From contig JACJWA010000001.1 of NCBI GenBank assembly GCA_020637395.1, positions 1,674,001-1,738,000 on the forward strand: a DNA stretch of 64,000 nt, in the 5' to 3' direction. Each line of letters starts with the position of its first letter. The stretch's first letter is position 1. Made by a program: the position numbers and the translations under genes. The DNA comes from Calditrichota bacterium (GTDB lineage Bacteria > Electryoneota > RPQS01). Below the pieces are notes generated by a model that saw only the letters and a program-made list of their open reading frames with translations, had not been told where the DNA came from and searched no databases. Shown here piece after piece: positions 16,117 through 25,654 of the stretch.

Positions 16117-18294
16117 TTAGCTCAGATGAAGCAGATCGCGATACTTGGGCATCGGCCACAGGCTTTCGTCCACAATCACTTCAAGCTCGTCGCCAGAGGT
16201 ACGCAAGTCCGTCATCGCGGGAATGATGAAATCCCGGAAATAGCACGCGACCGCCGAATGGTCATCCGTTTCCGGTACGGCAGCGCGAGCGCGATCCAAG
16301 TGGTTCAACCGCGAGATAAACCGTTCGATGGCTTGCGACAGCAACTCCAGCAGTTTGCGCTGACCAGACAAGGAGGAGTTTGACAGAACTTCCTCGGTCG
16401 TTGCAATCGTCGCCGAAACTCGTCCCTGATACTCCAGAGCCGCAGGCAGAATCTGCGTCGCGCCAATGGAGGACATCAATCCGGCCTCGATGCTGATGGA
16501 CTTGATGTAGGTATCGAGCTTGATTTGGTAACGACTGTTCAGCTCAGATCCACTTAGGATGTTTAAACCCGAGAAAAGCGCCACAGACTTTTCTTTTGTG
16601 AACGCCTGAATTGCGTCCACCGCTGTCCGCAAGTTGGGCAATCCGCGGCGAGCCGCCTCGTCGTGCCACTCTTTGGAGTAGCCGTCTCCGCCGAAGAGCA
16701 CGGCCTGATGCGCGGTCAGCTCTTTCTGCACCACTTCGCGGACGGAGTCGTTGAACTCTTTCCCCTGCTTGAGCAAGGCTTCGATTTCGTCCGCCACGTG
16801 ATTCAGAGACTCCGCGACAATCGCATTGATCACCATGTTGGGACGCGCAATGTTCTGCCCGCTGCCGACCGCGCGGAACTCAAACTTGTTGCCCGTGAAC
16901 GCGAACGGCGACGTGCGATTGCGATCGGAATCGTGCAGCGGCAATTGCGGCAGCGACGACACTCCGATATTCAGGAACTCACGCTTGCGCGTCTTGTGCA
17001 TCTGGCCCTCAACGATGGCCTGCACGACTTCGTTCAAGGTGTCACCCAGATATACGCTGATGATTGCAGGCGGTGCTTCGTTGGCTCCCAGTCTGTGATC
17101 ATTTGCCGGAGTCGCAATCGAGGCACGAATCAAATCAGAATGAATGTGCACCGCGCGCACGACGGCCGTCAGGAAGACCAGGAACTGCGCGTTCTCGTGC
17201 GGGGTATGGCCCGGTTCGAGGAGATTGTTGCCCTTGTCATCCGCCATGGACCAGTTGTTGTGCTTGCCGCTGCCATTGATGCCTGCAAACGGTTTCTCGT
17301 GCAGCAGGCAGGCCAGATCATGACGCGCCGCGACTTTGCGCATCACCGACATCATCAGCATGTTATGGTCTGTGGCAATATTGGCGCGTTCGAACACCGG
17401 AGCGATCTCGAATTGACCCGGCGCGACTTCGTTGTGACGCGTTGTGACCGGTATGCCCAGCTTGTATAACTCCAACTCGAGGTCCTCCATGAACGCCAGC
17501 ACACGTTCCGGAATCGAACCGAAATAGTGATCCTCCATCTCCTGGCCCTTCGGAGGACGCGCGCCATACAGCGTGCGTCCGCAGGTCATCAGGTCCGGAC
17601 GGCGCAGATAGAGTTCGCGGTCCACCAGAAAGTATTCCTGCTCGCACCCCACAGTGGTCACGACTTGCTTTGCGTCACTTCCAAACAATTTCAGCACGCG
17701 GATCGCGGCATTGCTGATGGAGTCTATCGAACGCAATAGCGGAGCCTTCTTGTCCAAGGCATGACCGTTAAATCCGATGAAGACGCTGGGAATATACAGC
17801 GTCTTGCCCATGCGGCCCTCCATCAGAAAGGCCGGGCTGGTCGGATCCCAGCCGGTGTAACCGCGCGCTTCAAACGTCGAGCGCGTTCCGCCTGACGGAA
17901 AACTCGACGCGTCGGGTTCACCCTGCAAGAGATTCTCGCCCGTGAACTCCGTGATCACGCCGCCATCCTGCGTGGGGATCAAGAAGGACTGATGCTTCTC
18001 CGCCGTCAAGCCGTGAAGCGGATGAAACCAATGCGAGTAATGTGTGGCTCCGCGTGCCTGAGCCCAGTCTTTCATCGCCGCGGCCACTACGTCCGCCGTC
18101 GCAGGATCCAAAGAGGTTCCGGATTCTTGAATCTCAAGCAAGTGCTTGTACACGGGCTTCGGCAGAACCTGCCGCATCACGGACAACGAGAAGACATTGA
18201 GGCCGAACAGCTCGGACGGCTGAAGCTGCTGAGTCGTTCCGTTGCGATACGTGCCATTCGGAACGTGCTCTGTGCGATGCAGGGTCTTGGTCAT
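16117..18294 (-). CDS. glnN: Glutamine synthetase type III (GlnN)
   Basis: 725 residues from the ATG at 18294 (AAGGACTCC just upstream), the usual size of the type III enzyme and much longer than GlnA type I. It makes glutamine from glutamate, ammonia and ATP in the cytoplasm. The N-terminal GSIII domain includes LNVFSLSVMRQVLPK; the catalytic half has VGCEQEYFLVD, RHNEVAPGQFEIAPVFE and FAGINGSGKHNNWS, which carry the glutamate, metal and ATP contacts. Such enzymes are the main glutamine synthetase in many Bacteroidota. A TATAAT (18345-18340) overlaps the stop codon of the upstream KAP gene and may be its own -10 box. The upstream neighbour is a low-GC ATPase, unrelated in function. Confidence 0.95.
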   Translation of the reverse strand: MTKTLHRTEHVPNGTYRNGTTQQLQPSELFGLNVFSLSVMRQVLPKPVYKHLLEIQESGTSLDPATADVVAAAMKDWAQARGATHYSHWFHPLHGLTAEKHQSFLIPTQDGGVITEFTGENLLQGEPDASSFPSGGTRSTFEARGYTGWDPTSPAFLMEGRMGKTLYIPSVFIGFNGHALDKKAPLLRSIDSISNAAIRVLKLFGSDAKQVVTTVGCEQEYFLVDRELYLRRPDLMTCGRTLYGARPPKGQEMEDHYFGSIPERVLAFMEDLELELYKLGIPVTTRHNEVAPGQFEIAPVFERANIATDHNMLMMSVMRKVAARHDLACLLHEKPFAGINGSGKHNNWSMADDKGNNLLEPGHTPHENAQFLVFLTAVVRAVHIHSDLIRASIATPANDHRLGANEAPPAIISVYLGDTLNEVVQAIVEGQMHKTRKREFLNIGVSSLPQLPLHDSDRNRTSPFAFTGNKFEFRAVGSGQNIARPNMVINAIVAESLNHVADEIEALLKQGKEFNDSVREVVQKELTAHQAVLFGGDGYSKEWHDEAARRGLPNLRTAVDAIQAFTKEKSVALFSGLNILSGSELNSRYQIKLDTYIKSISIEAGLMSSIGATQILPAALEYQGRVSATIATTEEVLSNSSLSGQRKLLELLSQAIERFISRLNHLDRARAAVPETDDHSAVACYFRDFIIPAMTDLRTSGDELEVIVDESLWPMPKYRDLLHLS

Positions 18295-18340
18295 GGAGTC
18301 CTTGTGGTGTGTTGTGACATGCGAAAGCAATCGATCTGAA

Positions 18341-19657
18341 TTATATGATTCCAATACTGTGCAATTGATTCAATGTGTTAGTTACAACGTCCTTCATGGA
18401 ACCTGATGCTAAGGCGCCAGATTGCTGACTCATTCGCACCTTGTGTGCATCCTCCAGCCGAGAGAGTAAAATGGGGTCGGTCCAATCCGCCCTGGGATTT
18501 CCTTTCCTTTCTACCGCTTCATGCAAACGAGGACTTACATTTCCGCTCTTCAAGTAGTCCGTCGTTCTCGCGACTATCGGAAGCGCATCCTTGAAGAAGT
18601 GCTTCAGGAGTAGTAAAAAGATGCATATCCTCACACTAAGAATTTCTTCGGAACTGAAACTGTCCAGCCCTACTAAGCCCGATTTCGTTGAAGGACTCGA
18701 GAATTTGTTTACCGCGAAAAAGCAAAGATCAGATATGAATCGCCTGAATTTTCTCGGGTTTGACGGAACAAAAGTAACGTAGTGTACAGCCTCATCAAGC
18801 AGTAGTTGGTAAACGAATCGCCACTCATCGCTATCAGATTCAAACTTGTCGATTTCGTACTTCAAGAAATTACGGAGAGTTTCCTCGCTCGGCCTTGGAA
18901 GATTTACTTCGAAACTAATGAGCTTTTCCAACCACGTATCTCCTGCGCTCATTACCATTTTTGAACCAGAAACGGCTCTTTCAGCTTTGTCCTTGACTAT
19001 CGCAAGCACAAAAACACACTTTTCCGAAACCAAGTAGTTCTTGATTCCAGTGAATAGCCCCGTAACACTCTGTGGAAAACACCGATCCACATCGTCAATA
19101 ATCACTACTGCCCGCTTTCCGGCGTGCCCATTTGCCAGTGCTTTATCAATCGCATCTTCAAATTCTTTGGCTATACCTTTTACAGCTTCGTAGGTGTCTT
19201 CTGCTTCAATCTGCTGGAGACTTCGGCTTTCAGTCTGCAAACCGACAATGTTTTCAACAACCTCGTTTCCTTTCTCAGCTAGCTTGTCATTCCCGGTAAC
19301 AAGGCCGGCCACTGTCACAAGCGACTTCCCAAGTCCAGCTGCGAAACGTAGAAACTTGCCTGAGCTCTCTCTGGTATTTGTTGACTCTACTACATGACTT
19401 GCAAGGGCAAAAAGGACATTTCCTGTCGCTTCATACTTCCAAAGGTCGAACCAAATTACAAGATGATCATCTTCTTCGAGCGAGCATTTGAGAAGCTGCA
19501 AGAACCTAGTTTTGCCAACTCCCCAGACACCATTAACTGCTATTGTGCAGGGAGTCTTTGCATGGACTATCACCTTCTTCACTGCTAAAACGAGGTGACC
19601 ACGATTGAGGAAGTCTTCAGTCGATGTTGACTCGTATGAAGGGAATTGGATATCCAT
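18341..19657 (-). CDS. KAP-family P-loop NTPase, probably horizontally acquired (possible defence role)
   Basis: 438 residues. Walker A is GVWGVGKT (43-50), followed by the KAP-type VIWFDLWKYE (67-76) and Walker B VVIIDDVDRC (184-193). KAP NTPases include PifA, which excludes phage T7, and many membrane-associated ATPases. This one lacks the usual pair of membrane segments; at most there is one mildly hydrophobic stretch around 103-121. By eye the gene is about 43% G+C, clearly lower than its neighbours, with A/T-ending codons. It starts six bases after the thioesterase stop without a clear ribosome site and ends 46 bases before glnN. A phage-defence function is inference from the family; no partner gene is adjacent. 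Confidence 0.85.
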   Translation of the reverse strand: MDIQFPSYESTSTEDFLNRGHLVLAVKKVIVHAKTPCTIAVNGVWGVGKTRFLQLLKCSLEEDDHLVIWFDLWKYEATGNVLFALASHVVESTNTRESSGKFLRFAAGLGKSLVTVAGLVTGNDKLAEKGNEVVENIVGLQTESRSLQQIEAEDTYEAVKGIAKEFEDAIDKALANGHAGKRAVVIIDDVDRCFPQSVTGLFTGIKNYLVSEKCVFVLAIVKDKAERAVSGSKMVMSAGDTWLEKLISFEVNLPRPSEETLRNFLKYEIDKFESDSDEWRFVYQLLLDEAVHYVTFVPSNPRKFRRFISDLCFFAVNKFSSPSTKSGLVGLDSFSSEEILSVRICIFLLLLKHFFKDALPIVARTTDYLKSGNVSPRLHEAVERKGNPRADWTDPILLSRLEDAHKVRMSQQSGALASGSMKDVVTNTLNQLHSIGII

Positions 19658-19663
19658 CTTTGC

Positions 19664-20035
19664 TTACTTATGAATCGGTTTCGGTCTGCCGTGCTGATCC
19701 ACGCACACAAACACGGCGCTCGTCTTCACGACCACGGTGCCGTGTGTGGTGATCGCTTCGATTTCAAACGAGCAACTCGTGCGGCCAATGCGCGGATTCA
19801 GGCAAAAGAAGTGAATGATGTCCCCTTCGCGAACGGGATGATGAAACTCGAACTCGCCGAACTTCAGCGTTACCATGTAGCGCTCGCCGGTGTGTTCGTG
19901 CGCAAAGATCGCCGCCGCTTCATCCACCCAGGCCATCATGTTGCCGCCGAAGAGCGTGCCATTCACTCCCAGATTCTGCACCATGCAGAGCTTGGAAGAG
20001 ACTTTGTAGCGCTGTGTCGTCAGGTCCTCGGGCAT
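19664..20035 (-). CDS. Acyl-CoA thioesterase, single hotdog domain (YciA type)
   Basis: 123 residues. The hotdog-fold thioesterase pattern is visible: NLGVNGTLFGGNMMAWVDEAAA (about 21-42), with the catalytic Asp in the WVDEAA helix, then strands MVTLKFGEFEFHHPVREGD and RTSCSFEIEA. Such enzymes hydrolyse acyl-CoA in the cytoplasm; chain-length preference cannot be read. It begins just after the stop codon of the metalloprotease gene, so they may share a transcript. It ends six bases before the KAP ATPase start. Confidence 0.85.
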   Translation of the reverse strand: MPEDLTTQRYKVSSKLCMVQNLGVNGTLFGGNMMAWVDEAAAIFAHEHTGERYMVTLKFGEFEFHHPVREGDIIHFFCLNPRIGRTSCSFEIEAITTHGTVVVKTSAVFVCVDQHGRPKPIHK

Positions 20036-20036
20036 G

Positions 20037-22172
20037 CTATTTCAGGAAGAGCAGTTTGCGGTCGGCCCGGTAGTCCGCGGCTGCAAATCGGTAGAAGTAC
20101 AATCCGGACGCGAGTCCCGAAGCATCCAGTTTCACAACGTGGCGTCCAGCGGCGAAGTCCTGTTCGTTGACTAACTCACGCACGAGCTGGCCCGCGATGT
20201 TGTATAGCTTGAGCGATACCGGCGCGGCGCGCGGTAAATCGAATTCGATATTCGTCGTCGCGTTGAATGGATTGGGATAGTTCTGATACAAGGCAAACTC
20301 GCGCGGCAATAGAACCGGATCATCTGCGGACGTTCCCTCAACTCCGGTTGCAATCAATTCAATCGAATCCGGCGAGCTTTCTGCAGAATGATTTATCACC
20401 AGCCACCCGCGCACTTCGCCCAGTGCGGTCGGAGCAACATGCGGATAGACCCGAAGCAGCGGACCGGGAGACAGCGAGACCGGACCATCGAAAGAGATAG
20501 AAAATGGCGGTTGCGTGGTCATCGAGTTTATCCAAAGCGGCACATTCCCCAAAGAACGAAATCCAACCAGAACGCTGTCCGTGGTTCCCACCGGAACTTC
20601 TCCGAAACTCGCTTCGGCTCCGGTGAAAAGCACAATCGAAGATGTGTAGGCAAATGACGTGACCTCGCAGGTCAAGACGCCGCCGGGACCGTCGTGCAGA
20701 ATCGTCAACTCGCCGACGCTCAGTCCTTCAGGCTCGCCCGCGAACGTCACCACGACAGGCAGCTCTTCGCCCGGGGCCACAACCACGGTGCCCGTCGGAG
20801 CCACCGTGAACGGACCCGTCACAGACAGGGAACCAATTGTGAGCTGACCGGCTTGCTGCGGATTGGTTAGTAAGATTGCGCCAACGCTGGGTGTTCCAAG
20901 CAATGTTGAATCCACTTCCAGTGGACAACCGCTCAGATAGGGCGTCGCGGGATCTACGGCCTCAATCGTCAGACGATAGAGCTGAACGTTATTGGTCGTT
21001 GCTCCGTTCACCTGAACCTTAAAGGAGGTCTGTCCCTGCGGCGGGTTATAGCGGAAAATCTGCTCCGCCGCGCCGACGGGCATCGTATTCGCTTCCACGA
21101 GTGTCACACCGTCAGCAGTTGTCAGCGTCAAGTTGAGATTCTGGTTATCTGCGGTGTTATAAGGCACTCCGGGCTGACAACTGTCGTCGAAGTTCTGCTC
21201 GCCTTCAAGATACTCGTATCCATCAGGAGACAACACGATGGTCAGTGCGCGATTGGATTGAATATTGAACTGCCACCAGTCCTGATCCGTGTCATCATCC
21301 AAACTGACATTGGAAAGCGTAAGAACTCCTTCAACCGAACCGAGATCGTAGGCCGCGCCTTGGCTGTCGTTCGGTTCATAGCGATCTCCGTAGCCCCGCT
21401 GGCCTGCAAGAACATCGTCGTGCTGCGGACCGTCGAATGCAGATGAATAAAACGGCTCAAGCAGCTTTGTGGAATTCGCGGGACACACGTGGCTCATGCC
21501 AATGCCGTGTCCGTGCTCGTGCGCAACGATATTGCGAAAGAAGCGGTAGTTATTCGTCGCTGATGCCCAGTTTTCTTCCGAATCAAGCACCATGTCGCCG
21601 CGATCCGGAAAGTAGTTGTAGGCCAGCACGCCGCTCGCTCCATCCACCGGAACCATGCCGATTCTCACGTCACCGCGAACGCCGAGAATGCCCGGACTGT
21701 TATTCGAAAACGAAGCACCGTCATCCGGCACCTGAACATACGTGATGCCGCTCAGTTCACTCCAGCGACCGAACACCTCTGCGAACAAGTCCTGCCAGGC
21801 TTGCTCATTGCCAAACAGTTGATTCATGCGCTGGTAGAGCCTGCTGGGCGTGCCTTGAATCGTCACGCCGTCCGGCAGAAAACTGTAGGTCAGCACAATC
21901 GGATTCCCCTGGACTCCCGTGGGTCCGTTGGCCGTGCTTTCCCACCGCGCATCAAGATTGTAATCCAGAACTCCCTCTTCCATACGGAGGCGTCGGGTCC
22001 ATTCCGCAACGTAGTCCGGGTCCGTGCCTTCGTCGAAACAGACGGCAAGAGGTGCCCGTATTCCAGTGGTTTCTGGCACGAATGCCCAGGCCGGAGGAGC
22101 CACTCGACCCGGAAGCAGCCAAATCATGCCCACGAGGCCAGCAGCGACGACGAGTAAAATCATGTGGCGCAT
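20037..22172 (-). CDS. Secreted matrixin-like zinc metalloprotease with type IX sorting tail
   Basis: 711 residues. Signal peptide 1-30. The catalytic domain shows HEHGHGIGMSH (218-228), the HExxHxxGxxH zinc site of metzincins, with an AFDGPQHDDVLAGQRGYGD segment after it as in matrixins (M10-like). A prepeptidase-C-terminal-type beta domain follows (ANDSQ... region, roughly 270-410), then two abnormal-spindle-like sandwich repeats (about 415-600). The end is a classic sorting tail beginning ALYQNYPNPFN (about 627) and finishing YRADRKLLFLK. The protein should therefore be exported by Sec, cross the outer membrane by type IX secretion and be surface-bound or released. AAGGAAAC precedes the start. 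A divergent paralogue lies upstream. Confidence 0.9.
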   Translation of the reverse strand: MRHMILLVVAAGLVGMIWLLPGRVAPPAWAFVPETTGIRAPLAVCFDEGTDPDYVAEWTRRLRMEEGVLDYNLDARWESTANGPTGVQGNPIVLTYSFLPDGVTIQGTPSRLYQRMNQLFGNEQAWQDLFAEVFGRWSELSGITYVQVPDDGASFSNNSPGILGVRGDVRIGMVPVDGASGVLAYNYFPDRGDMVLDSEENWASATNNYRFFRNIVAHEHGHGIGMSHVCPANSTKLLEPFYSSAFDGPQHDDVLAGQRGYGDRYEPNDSQGAAYDLGSVEGVLTLSNVSLDDDTDQDWWQFNIQSNRALTIVLSPDGYEYLEGEQNFDDSCQPGVPYNTADNQNLNLTLTTADGVTLVEANTMPVGAAEQIFRYNPPQGQTSFKVQVNGATTNNVQLYRLTIEAVDPATPYLSGCPLEVDSTLLGTPSVGAILLTNPQQAGQLTIGSLSVTGPFTVAPTGTVVVAPGEELPVVVTFAGEPEGLSVGELTILHDGPGGVLTCEVTSFAYTSSIVLFTGAEASFGEVPVGTTDSVLVGFRSLGNVPLWINSMTTQPPFSISFDGPVSLSPGPLLRVYPHVAPTALGEVRGWLVINHSAESSPDSIELIATGVEGTSADDPVLLPREFALYQNYPNPFNATTNIEFDLPRAAPVSLKLYNIAGQLVRELVNEQDFAAGRHVVKLDASGLASGLYFYRFAAADYRADRKLLFLK

Positions 22173-22442
22173 GGTTGTTTCCTTATATTATTGTTTACTA
22201 AAATCTTGCAAGAACCAAGGCTGTGAACCACAAGCGTTAATAATACTGAGAGAACTACCTTAAAGCAAGAACTTATGCGACTTCTTGTGTGTTCCTCGAA
22301 TCGGGTCTAATTGGCCCCGCGAAAATCATCGTCGTCCGGTGCAGGGCTTGCATCTGCCTCGATTTGCTGTTAACTTGAAGTCTTGGCCCTGCTTGGGCAT
22401 AGATGTACACATAATCACACGATGAAACGAATGGGTCCCGGG
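22173..22442. other. Divergent promoter region between two metalloprotease paralogues
   Basis: 270 bases between opposite-facing protease genes. I found no strong promoter hexamer pair. A weak TTGAAG/CATAGA pair with a 17-base spacer lies near 22372-22405 on the plus strand. No small gene or structured RNA is evident. Confidence 0.4.
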
Positions 22443-25376
22443 ATGAAGATTCGATTGATTACTCTGCGCTCGGTTGCACTTACGGTGCTCTTGTGGGTGG
22501 TTTTCGCCCAGATGTCCTATGCAGATGTGCCTGCTTATTGCCCCGATTGCGGCACTCTTCTACAAACGGAAACAGCTTGGGATGAGTTTGTGGCTCTGGA
22601 ACATAAGGAGTCGTGGAAAAACGCGCTCGCACCGAAGCAGATGTGCTTCGAGCCCGGTACGCCGGAGGATGTGGTAGCTTCCCTCGTGAACAGGATCTAC
22701 CAGAATCCCGCGTCGTACATCAGCGGTTCACGCTGGACCTCCACAGCTTCGGGAACGAGCGGCACACAAGGCACACCAACGGTGCTGACGTACAGTTTCG
22801 TGCCGGACGGTGTGACTGTGCCGGATGATCCGCCGCCCAATGGCTTCGGCAATCAGACGAACAACATTCACGCCATGATGACGTCCAAGTTCGGCAGCGT
22901 GGCGAACGGTAAGGCTCGCTTCCGGGCAGCATTCGATCAATGGCAGGCGTTGACCGGGTTGACCTATGTGGAAGAGACCAATGACGACGGTGCGGCGCTA
23001 TTCTCGTCGGTCGGTGTCCTGGGAGTCAGAGGTGATATTCGTATTTCCGCTGTTCCCATGGACGGATCGTTCGGCGTTCTCGCCTACAATTACTTTCCCA
23101 ATACCGGTGACATGGTGCTTGACAATGCTGAGAATTGGGGCAACTCTTCCAACAGTTATCGCTACTTCCGGAATGTTGTGACGCATGAGGCCGGCCACGG
23201 TATTGGATTGTTTCATGTGTGTCCGGATGTTTGCGAATATCTGATGGAGCCATTCATCTGCACGGCCTACGACGGACCGCAGCATGATGACATTCGCGGC
23301 GGCCAACGGCTGTACGGCGATACGACGGAGACGAACGACTCGCCTGCGACCGCCACGTTCCTGGGCAGCCCCGCTGACGGCACGACGACGCGCACGAATC
23401 TTTCGATTGATGATAACACCGATCAGGATTATTTGTCATTCACTGTACCTGTGAACAAGCAGGTCACCGTCACAATGACTCCGGTTGGCGAGCACTATGC
23501 GCAGTGCGCGCAAACTCAATCCTGCACATGCAGCAGCAGCGATTCGGTTCACTCGCATGACGATGTGAATCTTTCGGTCAGACTGTATGACACCAATGGG
23601 ACAACAATTCTGGGGGATGCCAGCGGACAACCTGCGGGAGTTGCCGAAACGATCGCGAATACGGCTCTGCCCGGTGCCGGGACATACTATATTCGCGTTT
23701 ACCAACAAACCGTGTCCGACCAGATTCAGATGTACAATCTGAGCTTTACTCTGTCTCCGGCTATCGTGGCTTCCATCACCGTGACGCAGCCCAACGGCGG
23801 CGAGACGTGGACAGCGGGTAACAGTCAGAACATCACATGGACATCCGCCAATGTGACCGGCAACGTCAACATCGAGTTGAATCGGGACTATCCGGCAGGT
23901 TCGTGGGAGCTTCTGTTTGGCAACACGGCCAACGACGGAACTCAAGCTTGGACGGTCTCTGGAATCGGTGGCACGGAGCCAAATTGCAGAGTGCGTGTGA
24001 CCAGCATCAGTTTCCCGACGGCAACCGATGAGTCGGACAACAACTTCACGATTTTCTCGCCGTCCATCACAATCGTCCGGCCCAACGGCGGCGAATTGCT
24101 GAATGCGGCCGCACTTGAGCAGATCAGTCTGGTACCTGTGGGATTCACGGGTGATGTGAATGTCGAACTGAATCGTGGCTATCCAGCAGGTCAGTGGGAG
24201 TTTCTCGGGACGATTCCGCAGACAGGCGGTACGAAAGTCTTCGGTGGACCGCCGACTACCACGGCACGCGTTCGACTGACTTCCGTGAACTCGCCGGGCG
24301 TGTCCGATGTTTCCGATGCAAATTTTGAGATATTCCTGATTAACGAAGCGCCTGTGCTGACCCATGATCCCCATGGCGATATTGAGCCGGGCAGCGCTGT
24401 GTTCACGGCACTGGTTACGGATGATGGGGGACCGATTTCCGCTCAACTGCATTACCGTGTTTCGGGAGGCGGAGCATTTGCCGTAATCGCAATGCCCGCG
24501 TCCGGGAATCAGGACGAGTACCAAGGTGACTATGACGCGCTCGAAGGCAGCTATGATTACTTCATCACCGCGACGGATGGCTCCAACCAAGTCCAGACCG
24601 ATACTTTCAGCTTTGATGTTGAACCGTGTCCGGCCGCAATCGTGTTCGACGACGGCACCGCAGAGGGCTACAACTGGGCAAATGAGACTCCGTTTGAATG
24701 GGCGGTGAAGTATGATCCTCCCGCCTATCCATTCCTCTTGTGCGGCTTCCAGGTTGCAGTCGCCAAGTTCCATCCGGATAATGCACATTCGCCCATCGGC
24801 GCAAATGTTTATCTTGCGGATGGCATTGGCAGCTTGCCGGGTACGCAGGTTTGGAGCGAGGAAAGCGGATCTATCGGCAATGTTGTCGGAGGTTTGCCTG
24901 CGAATGATGTCGTCTGGGCCACGGTGATGACGCTTGACGCACTGGGCGATCCGCTGATCATGACCGAGCCGTTCTTTGTCTCAGTGAAGAGCCCGACACA
25001 GAATTCCTACGAAGCGTTTGGCCGCGACGACAGCAGTCCGAGTACGAACAGCTATTTCTTTGACGGCTGCGATTTGACTTGGTACAGCGAAAACGACTTT
25101 GTCCCAAACGCTCAGGGCGGGCAGCGCATGATTCGCATTCTTGGGGCGGCGCTTCCTGCACCTACGGAGCTCGTCATTCTGCCGAGTGGGAATGATATTG
25201 TCTTGTTTTGGAACGGTTCGGGGGCACCCTACTATCGCATCTACAGCGCGACGACGACTAGCGGACCCTTCCTGACCTTGGAAGGCTCGACCGCGACCAC
25301 AACTTTCACCGATGTTGGAGCAGTCTTGTCCAACGACGTGAAGTTCTATGTTGTTGTGGCGTCCACAGCGCCCTGA
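22443..25376 (+). CDS. Secreted matrixin-like metalloprotease paralogue with tandem sandwich repeats
   Basis: About 977 residues from the ATG at 22443, chosen because it gives a clean signal peptide (MKIRLITLRSVALTVLLWVV, cleaved near MSYA). In-frame ATGs at 22422 and 22431 are alternatives. The zinc site HEAGHGIGLFH is at 248-258. The flanking GVLGVRGDIRISAVPMDGSFGVLAYNYFP matches the divergent neighbour almost residue by residue. Downstream are a prepeptidase-type domain, two tandem repeats beginning with PNGGE (about residues 448 and 545) and a fibronectin type III-like end. Unlike its neighbour it has no QNYPNPFN tail, so its export route or anchoring may differ. Confidence 0.88.
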   Translation: MKIRLITLRSVALTVLLWVVFAQMSYADVPAYCPDCGTLLQTETAWDEFVALEHKESWKNALAPKQMCFEPGTPEDVVASLVNRIYQNPASYISGSRWTSTASGTSGTQGTPTVLTYSFVPDGVTVPDDPPPNGFGNQTNNIHAMMTSKFGSVANGKARFRAAFDQWQALTGLTYVEETNDDGAALFSSVGVLGVRGDIRISAVPMDGSFGVLAYNYFPNTGDMVLDNAENWGNSSNSYRYFRNVVTHEAGHGIGLFHVCPDVCEYLMEPFICTAYDGPQHDDIRGGQRLYGDTTETNDSPATATFLGSPADGTTTRTNLSIDDNTDQDYLSFTVPVNKQVTVTMTPVGEHYAQCAQTQSCTCSSSDSVHSHDDVNLSVRLYDTNGTTILGDASGQPAGVAETIANTALPGAGTYYIRVYQQTVSDQIQMYNLSFTLSPAIVASITVTQPNGGETWTAGNSQNITWTSANVTGNVNIELNRDYPAGSWELLFGNTANDGTQAWTVSGIGGTEPNCRVRVTSISFPTATDESDNNFTIFSPSITIVRPNGGELLNAAALEQISLVPVGFTGDVNVELNRGYPAGQWEFLGTIPQTGGTKVFGGPPTTTARVRLTSVNSPGVSDVSDANFEIFLINEAPVLTHDPHGDIEPGSAVFTALVTDDGGPISAQLHYRVSGGGAFAVIAMPASGNQDEYQGDYDALEGSYDYFITATDGSNQVQTDTFSFDVEPCPAAIVFDDGTAEGYNWANETPFEWAVKYDPPAYPFLLCGFQVAVAKFHPDNAHSPIGANVYLADGIGSLPGTQVWSEESGSIGNVVGGLPANDVVWATVMTLDALGDPLIMTEPFFVSVKSPTQNSYEAFGRDDSSPSTNSYFFDGCDLTWYSENDFVPNAQGGQRMIRILGAALPAPTELVILPSGNDIVLFWNGSGAPYYRIYSATTTSGPFLTLEGSTATTTFTDVGAVLSNDVKFYVVVASTAP

Positions 25377-25397
25377 TAGAGTCACTGTTGCTGCGAG

Positions 25398-25429
25398 GAA
25401 AGCCCGGCACTGCCGGGCTTTCTTTTTTT
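25398..25429 (+). terminator. Intrinsic terminator after the metalloprotease gene
   Basis: AAAGCCCGGCA-CTG-CCGGGCTTT hairpin followed by CTTTTTTTC, about 20 bases past the stop codon. Confidence 0.9.
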
Positions 25430-25654
25430 CGCTAAGTGTCATTTGTCCGAGGAAATTTATATACTATGACTTGACAAATGTCGGACTGTGCTCCGCTCTT
25501 GTCTCAACGCAATTTCATAAAAATGAAGAGTATCGCGAATTCTCGTTCGGTAAGTGACTGCTTCTTGCGGCGGACTCTCTTGCGGAATTTGAGAGGCATT
25601 GCTCGAGGCTTAACACAACACAAATAATTGAAGGCCGGGAGGTCCTGCCGGATC

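Noticed and set aside
23436..24788. 450-residue open frame on the minus strand
   Set aside because: It lies wholly inside the plus-strand metalloprotease gene, whose zinc motif and domain order are clear. The reverse frame has no family features, no ribosome site and arises from codon bias.
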